Positions 46,193-54,677 of a DNA stretch of 64,000 nt are shown here, one piece after another; position 1 is the first letter of the stretch, and the number at the start of each line of letters is the position of its first letter. The notes beneath the pieces are model-generated. The model made no database searches. It saw only the letters and a program-made list of their open reading frames with translations, and was not told the DNA's origin. The stretch lies in assembly GCA_001465115.1 (NCBI GenBank), contig CP013614.1:1054001-1118000 (forward strand), written 5' to 3'. The translations under genes were made by a program, and so were the position numbers. The stretch comes from Enterococcus silesiacus. Lineage in GTDB: Bacteria > Bacillota > Bacilli > Lactobacillales > Enterococcaceae.

Positions 46193-48511
46193 TTATGGTC
46201 CATTTTCCAGCGTCCAAACTATTTGAGTTCCATACTCTTCATTAGAACGAACCGTTCCTGGCAAGACATTCAAGTATATCGCTTGTTGCTCTAATTGATT
46301 AAACTTCAATGGGATTTTTCCATTCCGTCCATTTCTATCTGAATATAGTTCCGTCGTCATTTGATCACTTAGCGGTTGTTCAATCAGTTGATTGTTTGCG
46401 TCAAGTTTACGTAAGTTTATAGTACTTTTAGTCTTTTTGCCACTCTTAGTCTGTAGCGGTTGTGACAATTTAGCCATTAAGCGCCAATCTTTTATAAGAA
46501 AACGACTATCATCGATTAGAAAATCAATACTTTTTTGCGGATAAATTTCTTGAATTTCAGATTTAATTGTTGGCACACCGAAGGAGATAGGTGCTGCAAC
46601 TTGATCAAAATCTAACTTTCCAGCAGAAAGTGTCACAGTTATCGTTTTTTTCAACTCACCTAAACTAAATGTTACCTGATAACTTCCCGGACTTTTACGC
46701 ATGCTTGAATGATTGACCGCGAGCTGATCTGTTTTATTCTCACCAGTAGTTGTTTGCCAGACTCCAGCCTGGCTATTTTTTAGCAAAAACTGGATTTGTT
46801 CTTCACTTTTATCTGGAAAATCAATGGCCAAACTTGTAAAATCAGCTGTATACAACATATGCTCGCCGTCATCGATTGTTTCTTGGTCTTTAACGAAAAT
46901 CGGTACAATGATTTTCAACGTATTCTTGGCTTTATCCATTAGCGTAAGTTCTGCTGTGGAAAAACCAACTTTTGTGAGATCTGGTGCTTTTGTCAACGAA
47001 ACATTCACATGCTGACTGCCAGCATTATCATAAATGTTGGTTAACAATTTATCCAATGAGGGTAATGCTTCTCCAAGAGTCAACACTTGTTTTACAGGAT
47101 CTGCCACAGGGGCTGTTGTATCTTTTATTTCTTGAGATACAGACTTCTCACTAATATTTCCGGAACTATCAGTTGCTGTGACATAATAATTAGCATAGGG
47201 AACCAGTGGCTGCTTATTAGCTGGTATCGCTAATGAATAGGTGCCATTTGTTGTCGCTGTTCCTTCTAAGAATAAGATATTCTTACTAGCGTCATAGACT
47301 TTGATAACTGAACTTTTTTCCCCTGTTCCTGAAAAGACTGTATCAGTATCTTTTAAATGTTCTAAAGTAGGCTGAGCAGGAGGCGTTGTATCTAAGACCG
47401 TTTTTGTTTGTACTGTTGATTTACCATGAAGCATACTGACTACAGTGATTTTTTCAAGATATTGAAAATGACTGTCCTTGGGCAGTGAGTAGCTGAATTT
47501 CCCTGTTCCATCTGCTCTAATTTGATATGTTCTAATATCCCCCTCAACCTCAGAATTTAAGGTTCCTTTTGGGATGTCATTTCGTCCAGAGAAGTTTAAA
47601 AAGGCATTCGGGTAAGTAACACCAATAATTGTACTACTATGGGCATCCTGCAGGTTATCCACCAAGTTTTCGATCGTCAGCTGGGTATTTACTGTGTCTA
47701 ATAAACTTTGGGCTTTCGTTAGTTTTGTCTCTAGAGCAGTCACCACTTTTACATCTAACAGTTCTTTGATTTCATTCACAATTTTTTTAGTTTCAGTTAT
47801 TTTTTTCTGGGTCACACTCAATTTGAGCGCGGTTTGACTTTTGTCGGTAAATAATGCATCAACAGAAGCTGTAATGCCATTCACTTCATCGGTAATATCT
47901 ATCAAAGACGGATTCTTTAGCTCGCCAGTTGCTGAGTTAGAAGCAGCCCCATAAGGAATACCATAATTAGTAAATTCTAAATTTACTATCCCCCTGTTTG
48001 CTTTAAAACTATAAACAACTTCTTTGGAGTAACCGTCCGATAAATAAAATCGATCACTTTTTACTTCTCTATCCCAGTCGTCTTTTATTTTAAATTGATA
48101 TTCGCTTGACGCACCTTTAACCGTTGTAATTGCTTGTAATACACCGCGAAACTGATAATACTTTTCGCTTTTAACTTGAATAGCATTTTGTTTTAAAATT
48201 AAGTAACCTGAGTTTATCCGCAAAGATACTGAATCCGCAGTAACTTTAGCTGCACCTATAGCGCCGCTCCCCCACGCTACACTTATATCTGTCCATTGAT
48301 CTGTAATCACAGTATTCGACTCTACAATACCTCCCGAGCCATTATTATAGTAAGGTTTCCAATTCGTTGTTAATAAATTGACCGCTCTTAGATTACTTGA
48401 ATCGGCAGCTTGTATTTCATAACTCTTATTTTTTAATTCTTTTACACTATAAAAAATACCCATTAAGCAGATAATTAGTGTTAAAGTTATGATTTTTTTT
48501 CTTTTTATCAT
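46193..48511 (-). CDS. Large WxL-domain surface protein with Ig-like domains
   Basis: A 772-residue secreted protein. Signal peptide at about 1-30; then an N-terminal beta domain (about 40-190, containing KYYQFRGVLQAI), a charged helical stretch (about 215-270), at least two bacterial Ig-like modules (about 290-370 and 375-460, the second starting DTTPPAQPTL) and a C-terminal region with the two WxL hallmarks, WRL at about 676 and WTLENGP at the very end. WxL domains attach non-covalently to peptidoglycan, so this is probably an adhesin or matrix-binding protein. The ATG at 48511 follows GAGGAG. It lies outside the main WxL operon, about 0.7 kb beyond it, as its own unit. Confidence 0.82.
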   Translation of the reverse strand: MIKRKKIITLTLIICLMGIFYSVKELKNKSYEIQAADSSNLRAVNLLTTNWKPYYNNGSGGIVESNTVITDQWTDISVAWGSGAIGAAKVTADSVSLRINSGYLILKQNAIQVKSEKYYQFRGVLQAITTVKGASSEYQFKIKDDWDREVKSDRFYLSDGYSKEVVYSFKANRGIVNLEFTNYGIPYGAASNSATGELKNPSLIDITDEVNGITASVDALFTDKSQTALKLSVTQKKITETKKIVNEIKELLDVKVVTALETKLTKAQSLLDTVNTQLTIENLVDNLQDAHSSTIIGVTYPNAFLNFSGRNDIPKGTLNSEVEGDIRTYQIRADGTGKFSYSLPKDSHFQYLEKITVVSMLHGKSTVQTKTVLDTTPPAQPTLEHLKDTDTVFSGTGEKSSVIKVYDASKNILFLEGTATTNGTYSLAIPANKQPLVPYANYYVTATDSSGNISEKSVSQEIKDTTAPVADPVKQVLTLGEALPSLDKLLTNIYDNAGSQHVNVSLTKAPDLTKVGFSTAELTLMDKAKNTLKIIVPIFVKDQETIDDGEHMLYTADFTSLAIDFPDKSEEQIQFLLKNSQAGVWQTTTGENKTDQLAVNHSSMRKSPGSYQVTFSLGELKKTITVTLSAGKLDFDQVAAPISFGVPTIKSEIQEIYPQKSIDFLIDDSRFLIKDWRLMAKLSQPLQTKSGKKTKSTINLRKLDANNQLIEQPLSDQMTTELYSDRNGRNGKIPLKFNQLEQQAIYLNVLPGTVRSNEEYGTQIVWTLENGP

Positions 48512-48739
48512 TTTTCCACTCCTCATATTAATGCCTATAATAATTAGTCTGCCCAACAACCTATCGATCTTAAGTTAATAAAAAAGATTCAAGTATGAAC
48601 TATGAATTTCAAATTTAAATACGTTCGATGTAACATGAAATACGACTTTAGCACGAGAAAAAGGGAACAATAAATCAGCCTTTTGTTTGATTCATTTTTC
48701 TGGCTTTCATGGGAAAATAGTTTAAAGAGGTGATCTATC

Positions 48740-49177
48740 ATGAAAATCAAATTACAACGACAAACAACATGGGGCTGTGTGAGACACTTTACAGTTTATA
48801 AAAACGGCATCCAACAAGGCAAATTATTTAACAATATCCCAACTGAGTTAGAAGTTAAGACAGGCGATACACTTGAATTTAGAGAAGGGATTTTCCGTTT
48901 TTCTCAAAAAATCATCGTAACACCTGACATCAAAGAGGTTTCGATCACAAACAGCAATCATCTTCAGCAATTATTCGCACTCTTCATTATTTTGTTTTTG
49001 GCAATCTCTTTGCTTTGTCTTTCAATCGATTCTTTAAACGTTTTTTTAGCTATTGAAGTTGCAACTTTCGTTATTTTGAATCATTTATTTCGTTATCGTT
49101 CTTATCAATTTAGCGTTGAAACTAGCCAACCATTGCGCTCCTTATTAAAGTCTCTAACTTCAGCCAAGGTCGCTTGA
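48740..49177 (+). CDS. Small two-helix membrane protein, unknown function
   Basis: 145 residues. The first 75 look like a soluble beta domain (FTVYKNGIQQGKLFNNIP, then KTGDTLEFREGIFRFSQKI), followed by two closely spaced membrane helices (about 80-115) and a short basic tail. No named family is recognised. AGAGGTGATC precedes the ATG and a terminator follows, so it is a real single-gene unit. It is transcribed against the WxL genes on both sides and may be older than, and unrelated to, the locus. No function is proposed. Confidence 0.65.
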   Translation: MKIKLQRQTTWGCVRHFTVYKNGIQQGKLFNNIPTELEVKTGDTLEFREGIFRFSQKIIVTPDIKEVSITNSNHLQQLFALFIILFLAISLLCLSIDSLNVFLAIEVATFVILNHLFRYRSYQFSVETSQPLRSLLKSLTSAKVA

Positions 49178-49187
49178 CTATACTTAG

Positions 49188-49228
49188 AACTGTTCAAATC
49201 TATAGCCAGGTTTGAATGGTTTTAATTT
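49188..49228 (+). terminator. Terminator of the two-helix membrane protein gene
   Basis: Stem AACTGTTCAAA / TTTGAATGGTT (49188-49198 and 49211-49221) that is fully paired when two G-U pairs are allowed, followed by TTAATTTTG. Confidence 0.6.
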
Positions 49229-49250
49229 TGATTACAGTAAATAAACGATG

Positions 49251-49952
49251 TTAATACTGGAATTCTTTTTCATAGCTATCGGTATCTAAAATATACCCAA
49301 TAGAGCGAATCGTTTTTACTTGAACAGGTGAATTCTTCACGTCAGAAAACTTCTTTCTGACGTGAGAAACAAGGTTGCAGACCCGATTCTTCTGTAACTC
49401 CTCCGGTCCTTTCCCCCACACACCTTGATAAATATCTTCATAGGTGACTGTTTCGTTCCTTTTTTTATATAAAATAGTTAAAGCTAAAAATTCTTGTCTG
49501 GTTAAATTAATTTCTTGATTTTTATTGATTAGCACGCACGATTTTTTCGGAATCATCTCAAACGAGGAGCCCTGATCTTTTTTCTCAACAGTTTCTTTCC
49601 TAATTCTTTTTAAAATATTTTTTACAATTAAATCTAGTACATCAGCATCTTCAGAAAAAACGCCATCTGCTCCAAGTTTTAAATAAACCATTTGAGAAGT
49701 AAAAACGGTTTGCTCTTTGTCTGAGAGGATCAGGACGTAGATATTAGATTTTTTTCGAATTTCTAATAACGATTCACATATGTTGGTAAAATTGAGTTCG
49801 ACACTTTCTTCTATTATAAGAACATCTAATATAGCTAAATCATCTAAACAAAGTTCTTCAATTAGCTCAAGTGAACATTGTTGGTCTATGTCCAATATTT
49901 TATAGTAGTTATTTTGAGGTCTTCTTAATGAAAAATAACCTATATTATACAT
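49251..49952 (-). CDS. OmpR-type winged-helix regulator with degenerate receiver, WxL operon
   Basis: A 233-residue protein with a receiver-like N-terminal half (about 1-115) and an OmpR-type winged helix in the C-terminal half (about 130-228; LTRQEFLALTILYKKRNETV and the recognition segment NRVCNLVSHVRKKF). The acidic pair expected near residues 8-9 of a true receiver is absent (FSLRRP), so phosphorylation by a histidine kinase is unlikely, and no kinase is encoded nearby. It is the last gene after the WxL-interacting protein on the same strand with a 56-bp gap, so probably co-transcribed. It may tune WxL expression (inference). Confidence 0.75.
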   Translation of the reverse strand: MYNIGYFSLRRPQNNYYKILDIDQQCSLELIEELCLDDLAILDVLIIEESVELNFTNICESLLEIRKKSNIYVLILSDKEQTVFTSQMVYLKLGADGVFSEDADVLDLIVKNILKRIRKETVEKKDQGSSFEMIPKKSCVLINKNQEINLTRQEFLALTILYKKRNETVTYEDIYQGVWGKGPEELQKNRVCNLVSHVRKKFSDVKNSPVQVKTIRSIGYILDTDSYEKEFQY

Positions 49953-50008
49953 ATTACATTTCCCCTATATATTAAATTTGTTAATACTCAATTAATAACC
50001 CTTTAAAA

Positions 50009-51115
50009 TTAGCTATCTCTTTTATTTTTAGTATTATTTTTTTGTCTATTCTTTGATTTTTTTCTTTTTGCTGCATTAGCTCTTAATTTTTTTCTTTTTT
50101 GCTGTTTCTTTTTACTGATGTATTGACTAAACGCAAATGTAATAATCATCAACAGTACAGCTGCGGCTACTCCCCCAAAAATATACCAATTTGTAGGATC
50201 AACCTTTAATTCAACTGCTTGTTCATTCAGTTTTTTTGCGTCTTTTTGGCTTATTTCAAAATCTTTAGACCATTTCCATTTTTCAGACCCATTAGACACA
50301 TTCATGTGTAATGTATATTTTCCTGCTTTAAATTCTTCATTCTCCCAACTCGTTCCAAAGTTAAAGTTAGAATTTGGTGCCATCCGAATGCCAGGCTTTT
50401 TTTGTTCGAATAATGTTTCTTTGCTACCTTTTTTAGTTACTCGAGCATCAACTTCCAGCTTTTGGATAATCACGGGCTGTGTATTTTGAATATTCGCCTT
50501 CAAAACATTTCTATAGTTGACCTGAGATGGTTGTATTTTACCTAGCAGCAAATCTGGTTTAATAACATTGTCATTTTCTCTAATCAATACACCAATTGCA
50601 AAAGCAAAGCGATTTTTAATCTGCACGCCTGAGTTATCTTTATTTTCTTTTGTTTTGTCTTCTTTTTCAGTAAAATGAAGACCACCTAAAATGACACCAT
50701 CCAATTCTTCATCAGGCATTGTCACCTTTACTTTTAACGTTTTTGAGCTTTTGGCTGGAATCGTGCTTTCTTTTTCTACTTCACTAATGATGGAAAAAGG
50801 TGCTTTTAGTGTTTTATCCAATGTAGGATCTGAATTGCTATAATCAACGATGCCATTATCATTGGTAATTGCTGTATTCGCATAATTTTCCACGGTGACT
50901 TCTTTGTCTAAAGGATTATTCATCAAAACTTCTAATTCCTGAACTTGACCAGGCTTCATCTTCAAATCAAAATAAGTTTTTGTTTTATCTATTTGATTCT
51001 CAGGAATGACCGCTGTTACAGAAAAATTCATGGTTCCATCTTGTGCTGAAGCTTTTAGTGGAGCCAGTCCTATCATGATGATCAAAAGTAAAAGTGATAC
51101 TATTCGTTTATTCAT
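50009..51115 (-). CDS. WxL-interacting protein (DUF916/DUF3324)
   Basis: A 368-residue membrane-anchored surface protein. Signal peptide (about 1-24, ending ASA), then the DUF916 (WxLIP peptidoglycan-binding) domain (about 30-150, with YFDLKMKPGQVQELEVLMNN positions), DUF3324 (about 160-300), one membrane helix (about 309-332) and a very basic tail rich in lysine and arginine inside the cell. Such proteins bind WxL proteins and peptidoglycan and anchor the complex. The ATG at 51115 follows GGGAG. It lies downstream of three WxL genes, from which it is separated by a 12-bp hairpin. Confidence 0.87.
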   Translation of the reverse strand: MNKRIVSLLLLIIMIGLAPLKASAQDGTMNFSVTAVIPENQIDKTKTYFDLKMKPGQVQELEVLMNNPLDKEVTVENYANTAITNDNGIVDYSNSDPTLDKTLKAPFSIISEVEKESTIPAKSSKTLKVKVTMPDEELDGVILGGLHFTEKEDKTKENKDNSGVQIKNRFAFAIGVLIRENDNVIKPDLLLGKIQPSQVNYRNVLKANIQNTQPVIIQKLEVDARVTKKGSKETLFEQKKPGIRMAPNSNFNFGTSWENEEFKAGKYTLHMNVSNGSEKWKWSKDFEISQKDAKKLNEQAVELKVDPTNWYIFGGVAAAVLLMIITFAFSQYISKKKQQKRKKLRANAAKRKKSKNRQKNNTKNKRDS

Positions 51116-51176
51116 TACTAATTTCTCCCAACTTGCATATGTTTGAATGTATGTTCTTACATTATTGCTTATGTAA

Positions 51177-51205
51177 GAATCAATCATTGCTACAATGATT
51201 GATTC
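51177..51205 (-). promoter_or_regulatory. Intra-operon hairpin before the WxL-interacting protein gene
   Basis: Perfect 12-bp stem, arms GAATCAATCATT / AATGATTGATTC with a five-base loop, 22 bp past the third WxL stop. No T-run follows, so it is not a classical terminator; an RNA-processing or 3'-end stabilising element fits better. Confidence 0.6.
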
Positions 51206-51226
51206 AATTGATCTGTTTAGTTACAC

Positions 51227-52018
51227 TTAAGGTGCTGTTGGTGTTGATGAAAGAGTCCAAGTGATTGTTGATTTGTATTCTTCCGTAGCATCTTTCTTGG
51301 AATCAGCAGGCACACTAAGCGTAATATTAGGATTTGTATCTAGATTTGAAAACTCAGTTGTTTTGTCTTTGCTAAATACAGCAGCCCAAGAACCCATCCC
51401 TTGATTTACTTCTGCTTGGATAAACGTTTGGGGTATCGAATTTAATGTTATATTTGTATTAAGCGTCCCAGGCTTAAGGGTTTCACCTATAACAGCCGTA
51501 GAAAATTCTGAATGACCTAGTGTTAAAGTAGCTTTTAAATCTGCTTTTGGATCTTTTGTACCTTGAAATGCAGTAGCTGATGCTGTTAACTGCCAGCCTT
51601 CATTCGTTCCTCTGTTGTCTGTTACTTGTACATAATGAGGTACGTATTTACTTTGAAGAGGTTCTGTCAATTTCCCAGTTTTATCTAGTAAATTAACTTT
51701 GGGATACACCGGATGATACTTCGCAGCATTACCTGACATTGTCACTGTACCAAACTTAAAGTTTGGCGCAAAATCAACCCTTAATGGCCCTTTCGTTCCT
51801 GTTGACCCTTCACCTGTATCTGGTTTCACTCCATCACCACCTGGATTAGTTGGATCGATTGTGTTTCCTCCATTATCAGCATCTTGTGCTTCTGATTTGA
51901 ACTTTACAGTTGCATCAGTTGTCGGTGCTGCAACTTGCTCAGCGAAGGCTGGTGAAGCTGCCCCTAAAATAAATGTACTAATCAATAGCGCAGAAGCGAT
52001 TGTTGTTGTCTTTTTCAT
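51227..52018 (-). CDS. WxL-domain surface protein 3 of the operon
   Basis: A 263-residue secreted protein. Signal peptide (about 1-26, ending AFA), a Gly/Asp/Pro/Thr-rich linker, then the WxL domain starting at GPLRVDFAPNFKFG (about 79). The inner motif is YVQVTDNRGTNEGWQL (about 129-144) and the terminal one STITWTLSS close to the C-terminus. It binds peptidoglycan non-covalently, probably together with the WxL-interacting protein encoded next. It is one of three tandem paralogues. GGAAAT precedes the ATG. Confidence 0.88.
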   Translation of the reverse strand: MKKTTTIASALLISTFILGAASPAFAEQVAAPTTDATVKFKSEAQDADNGGNTIDPTNPGGDGVKPDTGEGSTGTKGPLRVDFAPNFKFGTVTMSGNAAKYHPVYPKVNLLDKTGKLTEPLQSKYVPHYVQVTDNRGTNEGWQLTASATAFQGTKDPKADLKATLTLGHSEFSTAVIGETLKPGTLNTNITLNSIPQTFIQAEVNQGMGSWAAVFSKDKTTEFSNLDTNPNITLSVPADSKKDATEEYKSTITWTLSSTPTAP

Positions 52019-52078
52019 AATTAATTTCCTCTTTTCTATTTTTAATATCGTTGTTTATGCTTTTGTTATTTTCTGACT

Positions 52079-52873
52079 TTAAGGTGTCACTTCTGGAGTA
52101 TCTGATGATTTTTCTGGAGCATCTACTAATGTCCATGTCAACACGGTTTTATAGGCAGCATTTGTTAGTTTTGCAGTATCACCAGGGATAGTCAAGGAAA
52201 CACTTTTCGCTGCTTGTTCATCCGTATCGCCTAATGTATAGTGCCAAGTCCCCATTCCTTTACCTGCAGATGCATTAACGACTGTGACAGCTGGACCGCC
52301 AGGCTCAAGCGCTACTTTTCTACCTAGCGGAGCAAATGCTGCGCCCTTTTGTGTAGACTTTAACGTTGGATTATCAAGCGTTAATTTAGCGCCTTCAAGT
52401 GTAGAACCATTTGCTTGGAATTGTGCATCTTGTTTAAGCTGTAACTGCCAACCGGCATTCGAGCCACGATTATCAGTAATCTGAACATAGTTTGGTACTT
52501 TTTTGGCTTCTAAAGTGTCTTTTAGTTTGATTTCTGCTAATTTCGCATAATAAGTTGCTGTATTACCAGAAACCTTAACGGAACCAAAATTGATTTTTGT
52601 GATATAGTCGATTGTTAAAGGTCCTACCATCCCTGTATCACCTTCACCCGGTTTTACAAGTTCTTCACCACCAGGCCCAACTGGAGGTGTCACTTCCGTT
52701 TCATTTTGCTCAAATGAAATTTCAGCTTCTGATTTTGCCGGATCCACAATTGTCATTGGTGGTTTCACTTCGTCGCCTGTTGTATCAGCAAATGCTGCTG
52801 GAGTTCCTAGTAGTAAACTTGCAAATGTTACTAAACCTGCAGTCGTTAGTGTTAAATTCTTTTTCGATATCAT
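52079..52873 (-). CDS. WxL-domain surface protein 2 of the operon
   Basis: A 264-residue secreted WxL protein. Signal peptide (about 1-29, ending AFA), a Pro/Glu-rich linker with PPVGPGGEELV, WxL domain from GPLTIDYITKINFG (about 79), inner motif YVQITDNRGSNAGWQL and terminal LTWTLVDAP. The last ten residues extend slightly beyond the usual end. The ATG at 52873 is set by AAGGGGAA. The stop of the first paralogue is 19 bp upstream. Confidence 0.88.
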   Translation of the reverse strand: MISKKNLTLTTAGLVTFASLLLGTPAAFADTTGDEVKPPMTIVDPAKSEAEISFEQNETEVTPPVGPGGEELVKPGEGDTGMVGPLTIDYITKINFGSVKVSGNTATYYAKLAEIKLKDTLEAKKVPNYVQITDNRGSNAGWQLQLKQDAQFQANGSTLEGAKLTLDNPTLKSTQKGAAFAPLGRKVALEPGGPAVTVVNASAGKGMGTWHYTLGDTDEQAAKSVSLTIPGDTAKLTNAAYKTVLTWTLVDAPEKSSDTPEVTP

Positions 52874-52892
52874 GTTTTTTCCCCTTTTACTT

Positions 52893-53627
52893 TTAGATTG
52901 GTGTATCAATCAACTCCCAGGTTAAGGAAGTTGTATAGTTACCTTTTTTCTTTTCGCTTGTTCCTGGAACACTGACTTGTATGCTTGTTTTACTTTCTTC
53001 GCTATCTTTTCCAAACATAACTAACCAAGTTCCTTTACCCGTTTTTTCGGTAGACTTAGCCATTTCTGTTGGTTCTCCGCCTTCTGGATCAAGACGCACA
53101 CTCTCTGTAGCAATGGGTTTGCCTCCATTGTTTGGAGAAAACAGCGTAATATTTTTTAACGATATTTCAGCTCCTTTCAATGAGTGTGTACCATTTTTAA
53201 GCTGCCCATTTTGTTTAATCGTTAAACGCCATCCAGAATTTTTTCCTCGATTATCAGTTATTTGAAGGAAATTTGGGACCATTTCTTCAGTCCCATCAGA
53301 TAACTTTTTTATCCGCATCAATTTTGCATAATAAAGATCATTTTTCTGCGATCCATCATGTTCTCCAAAAATAACATGTGGGGCAAAATCAACACTCAAT
53401 GGACCTGACGTTCCAGGACGAATGGGAACTGACGAAACTATTTCTACTGCCTCACCAGGTTTGTCCCTATCGATAGGTGGAGTAATATCACTATTTTCTG
53501 TATATAAAATTTCTGCTTCAGATTTATTTTCCACCGCTCCATCTGCAAAAACTACCGGCACCTCTACACAAACTCCCCCTAACAGCAGCGCCATAAAAAC
53601 AATAAATTTTCTCATGATTTTTTTCAT
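52893..53627 (-). CDS. WxL-domain surface protein 1 of the operon
   Basis: A 244-residue secreted WxL protein. Signal peptide (about 1-28, ending VFA), linker with ITPPIDRDKPGE, WxL domain from GPLSVDFAPHVIFG (about 74), inner motif FLQITDNRGKNSGWRL and terminal LTWELIDTP. It is the most diverged of the three, with GWRL and WEL instead of GWQL and WTL. GAGGGGAA precedes the ATG. It lies 13 bp past a short gene remnant and is the first intact WxL gene of the operon. Confidence 0.87.
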   Translation of the reverse strand: MKKIMRKFIVFMALLLGGVCVEVPVVFADGAVENKSEAEILYTENSDITPPIDRDKPGEAVEIVSSVPIRPGTSGPLSVDFAPHVIFGEHDGSQKNDLYYAKLMRIKKLSDGTEEMVPNFLQITDNRGKNSGWRLTIKQNGQLKNGTHSLKGAEISLKNITLFSPNNGGKPIATESVRLDPEGGEPTEMAKSTEKTGKGTWLVMFGKDSEESKTSIQVSVPGTSEKKKGNYTTSLTWELIDTPI

Positions 53628-53640
53628 TTCCCCTCCCCTT

Positions 53641-53910
53641 TCACCATGGAGCACCTTCAGTCGTAGGGCCAAATCCACGATCGATTATCTTATTGTAATC
53701 TGGATAAATAGGCACTGGATTATTCACATCTGAATTTGATAACCAATCCAGAGTATATTTCGCATCATTTCCAGCATAAGCACTTGCAGTTATCTCGGTA
53801 GAAAGTTGATAGTAATGACCAGGAATTGTATGAATTGTGCTTTTCACAAGTCCAAGAATACTGAGGTTCCCGTTGATATCAAACAATACATTTTCTTCAG
53901 CTTTTTCTTC
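53641..53910 (-). pseudogene. Remnant of a larger surface-protein gene
   Basis: An open stretch of about 89 codons without ATG or convincing ribosome site, beginning directly after a stop that abuts the LPXTG gene. Its sequence (YYQLSTEITASAYAGND, then YTLDW) resembles residues about 115-150 of the large WxL protein at 46193 (YYQFRGVLQAITTVKG, then YQFKIKDDW). It reads like the end of the N-terminal beta domain of a similar surface protein, cut at both ends. A short, TTG-started gene cannot be excluded. Confidence 0.6.
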
Positions 53911-53913
53911 CTA

Positions 53914-54306
53914 TTATTTGCGTAATCTTTTACATATATTGGAGGATTTAAAAATGAGTAAAATGAATCCAGTAGTCAAAATTAAAAAACCAAAAAATAA
54001 ATAGAAATTATTATTTTCAGATCCAGTACTTGGTAATACTCTGCTAATAACTGACTTCTCGGACTCTGCTTTTGAGTATTGCGTCTTAGCTTTAGATGCG
54101 CTAGTACTACTTTCAGACGTTGTATCTGTACTGCTGTCAGAGGTGGTCGTCGTACTTTCGCTACTAGCAGCTGCTACATCACTGTTAAACGTTAAACCAA
54201 TTTCAGTGTCGTAATTAACAGCGTTTACCGCTTTAGAACTTTGGAGTAACGACACCATAATAAAAGTAATACTAAGCAGAATCAAAATAAAAGTTTTATG
54301 TTTCAT
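53914..54306 (-). CDS. Small LPXTG-anchored surface protein
   Basis: A 130-residue cell-wall protein. Signal peptide (about 1-29), about 50 residues dominated by Ser/Thr/Ala (repeated TTSDSSTD-like runs), then the sortase motif LPSTGSE (about 91-97), a membrane helix and a basic tail KRLRK. It would be cut by sortase A and linked to peptidoglycan. Such small anchors are found in WxL loci, often first in the operon, as here. GGGAGG precedes the ATG. The Ser/Thr-rich region may be glycosylated or serve as a stalk. Confidence 0.85.
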   Translation of the reverse strand: MKHKTFILILLSITFIMVSLLQSSKAVNAVNYDTEIGLTFNSDVAAASSESTTTTSDSSTDTTSESSTSASKAKTQYSKAESEKSVISRVLPSTGSENNNFYLFFGFLILTTGFILLIFKSSNICKRLRK

Positions 54307-54352
54307 AATACCTCCCTTTTTATCTTCAGCTCTCCTTTTGTTTCAAAAAAAT

Positions 54353-54358
54353 ATTATA
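54353..54358 (-). promoter_or_regulatory. -10 box of the WxL operon (no clear -35)
   Basis: TATAAT on the minus strand 47 bp before the LPXTG start, preceded 17 bases upstream by AGATAA rather than a -35. This would need an activator, and an Mga-like protein is encoded divergently. Confidence 0.5.
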
Positions 54359-54612
54359 TATATATCAAACGAAGATTATCTAAATATCTTTTTTTAACCT
54401 TCTGAAGAATTTAAGTAATTTTTTTCTCTTTCGTATTACTTTATTATCATAAAACATAAAATTTTTTTTTGAAAATCCAAAACTGAACACATTTCAGTCC
54501 TCCTTTAGATAAAATAACAAAATTATATGAATAAACACTTTCCAAACGGAATTAAATATATATAAAAATAACAAATACAAAACAAAAATTCTTGTTTTTG
54601 ATTATCGATTCA
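54359..54612. other. Divergent control region of the WxL operon and its regulator
   Basis: Very AT-rich, no gene. It holds a perfect 6-5-6 palindrome ACTGAA-CACAT-TTCAGT (54482-54498) about 130 bp upstream of the WxL -10, plus several A and T tracts. The palindrome is a candidate activator site. Confidence 0.5.
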
Positions 54613-54641
54613 TTGACTTTGATTTTTTTCTACTCTATAAT
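54613..54641 (+). promoter_or_regulatory. Promoter of the Mga-like regulator
   Basis: TTGACT (54613-54618), 17 bases, TATAAT (54636-54641). Same hexamers and spacing as the pseudogene promoter at 40816. Confidence 0.82.
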
Positions 54642-54677
54642 TCCACGGAAAACTACTAACTTAAAGGACGTATATGA

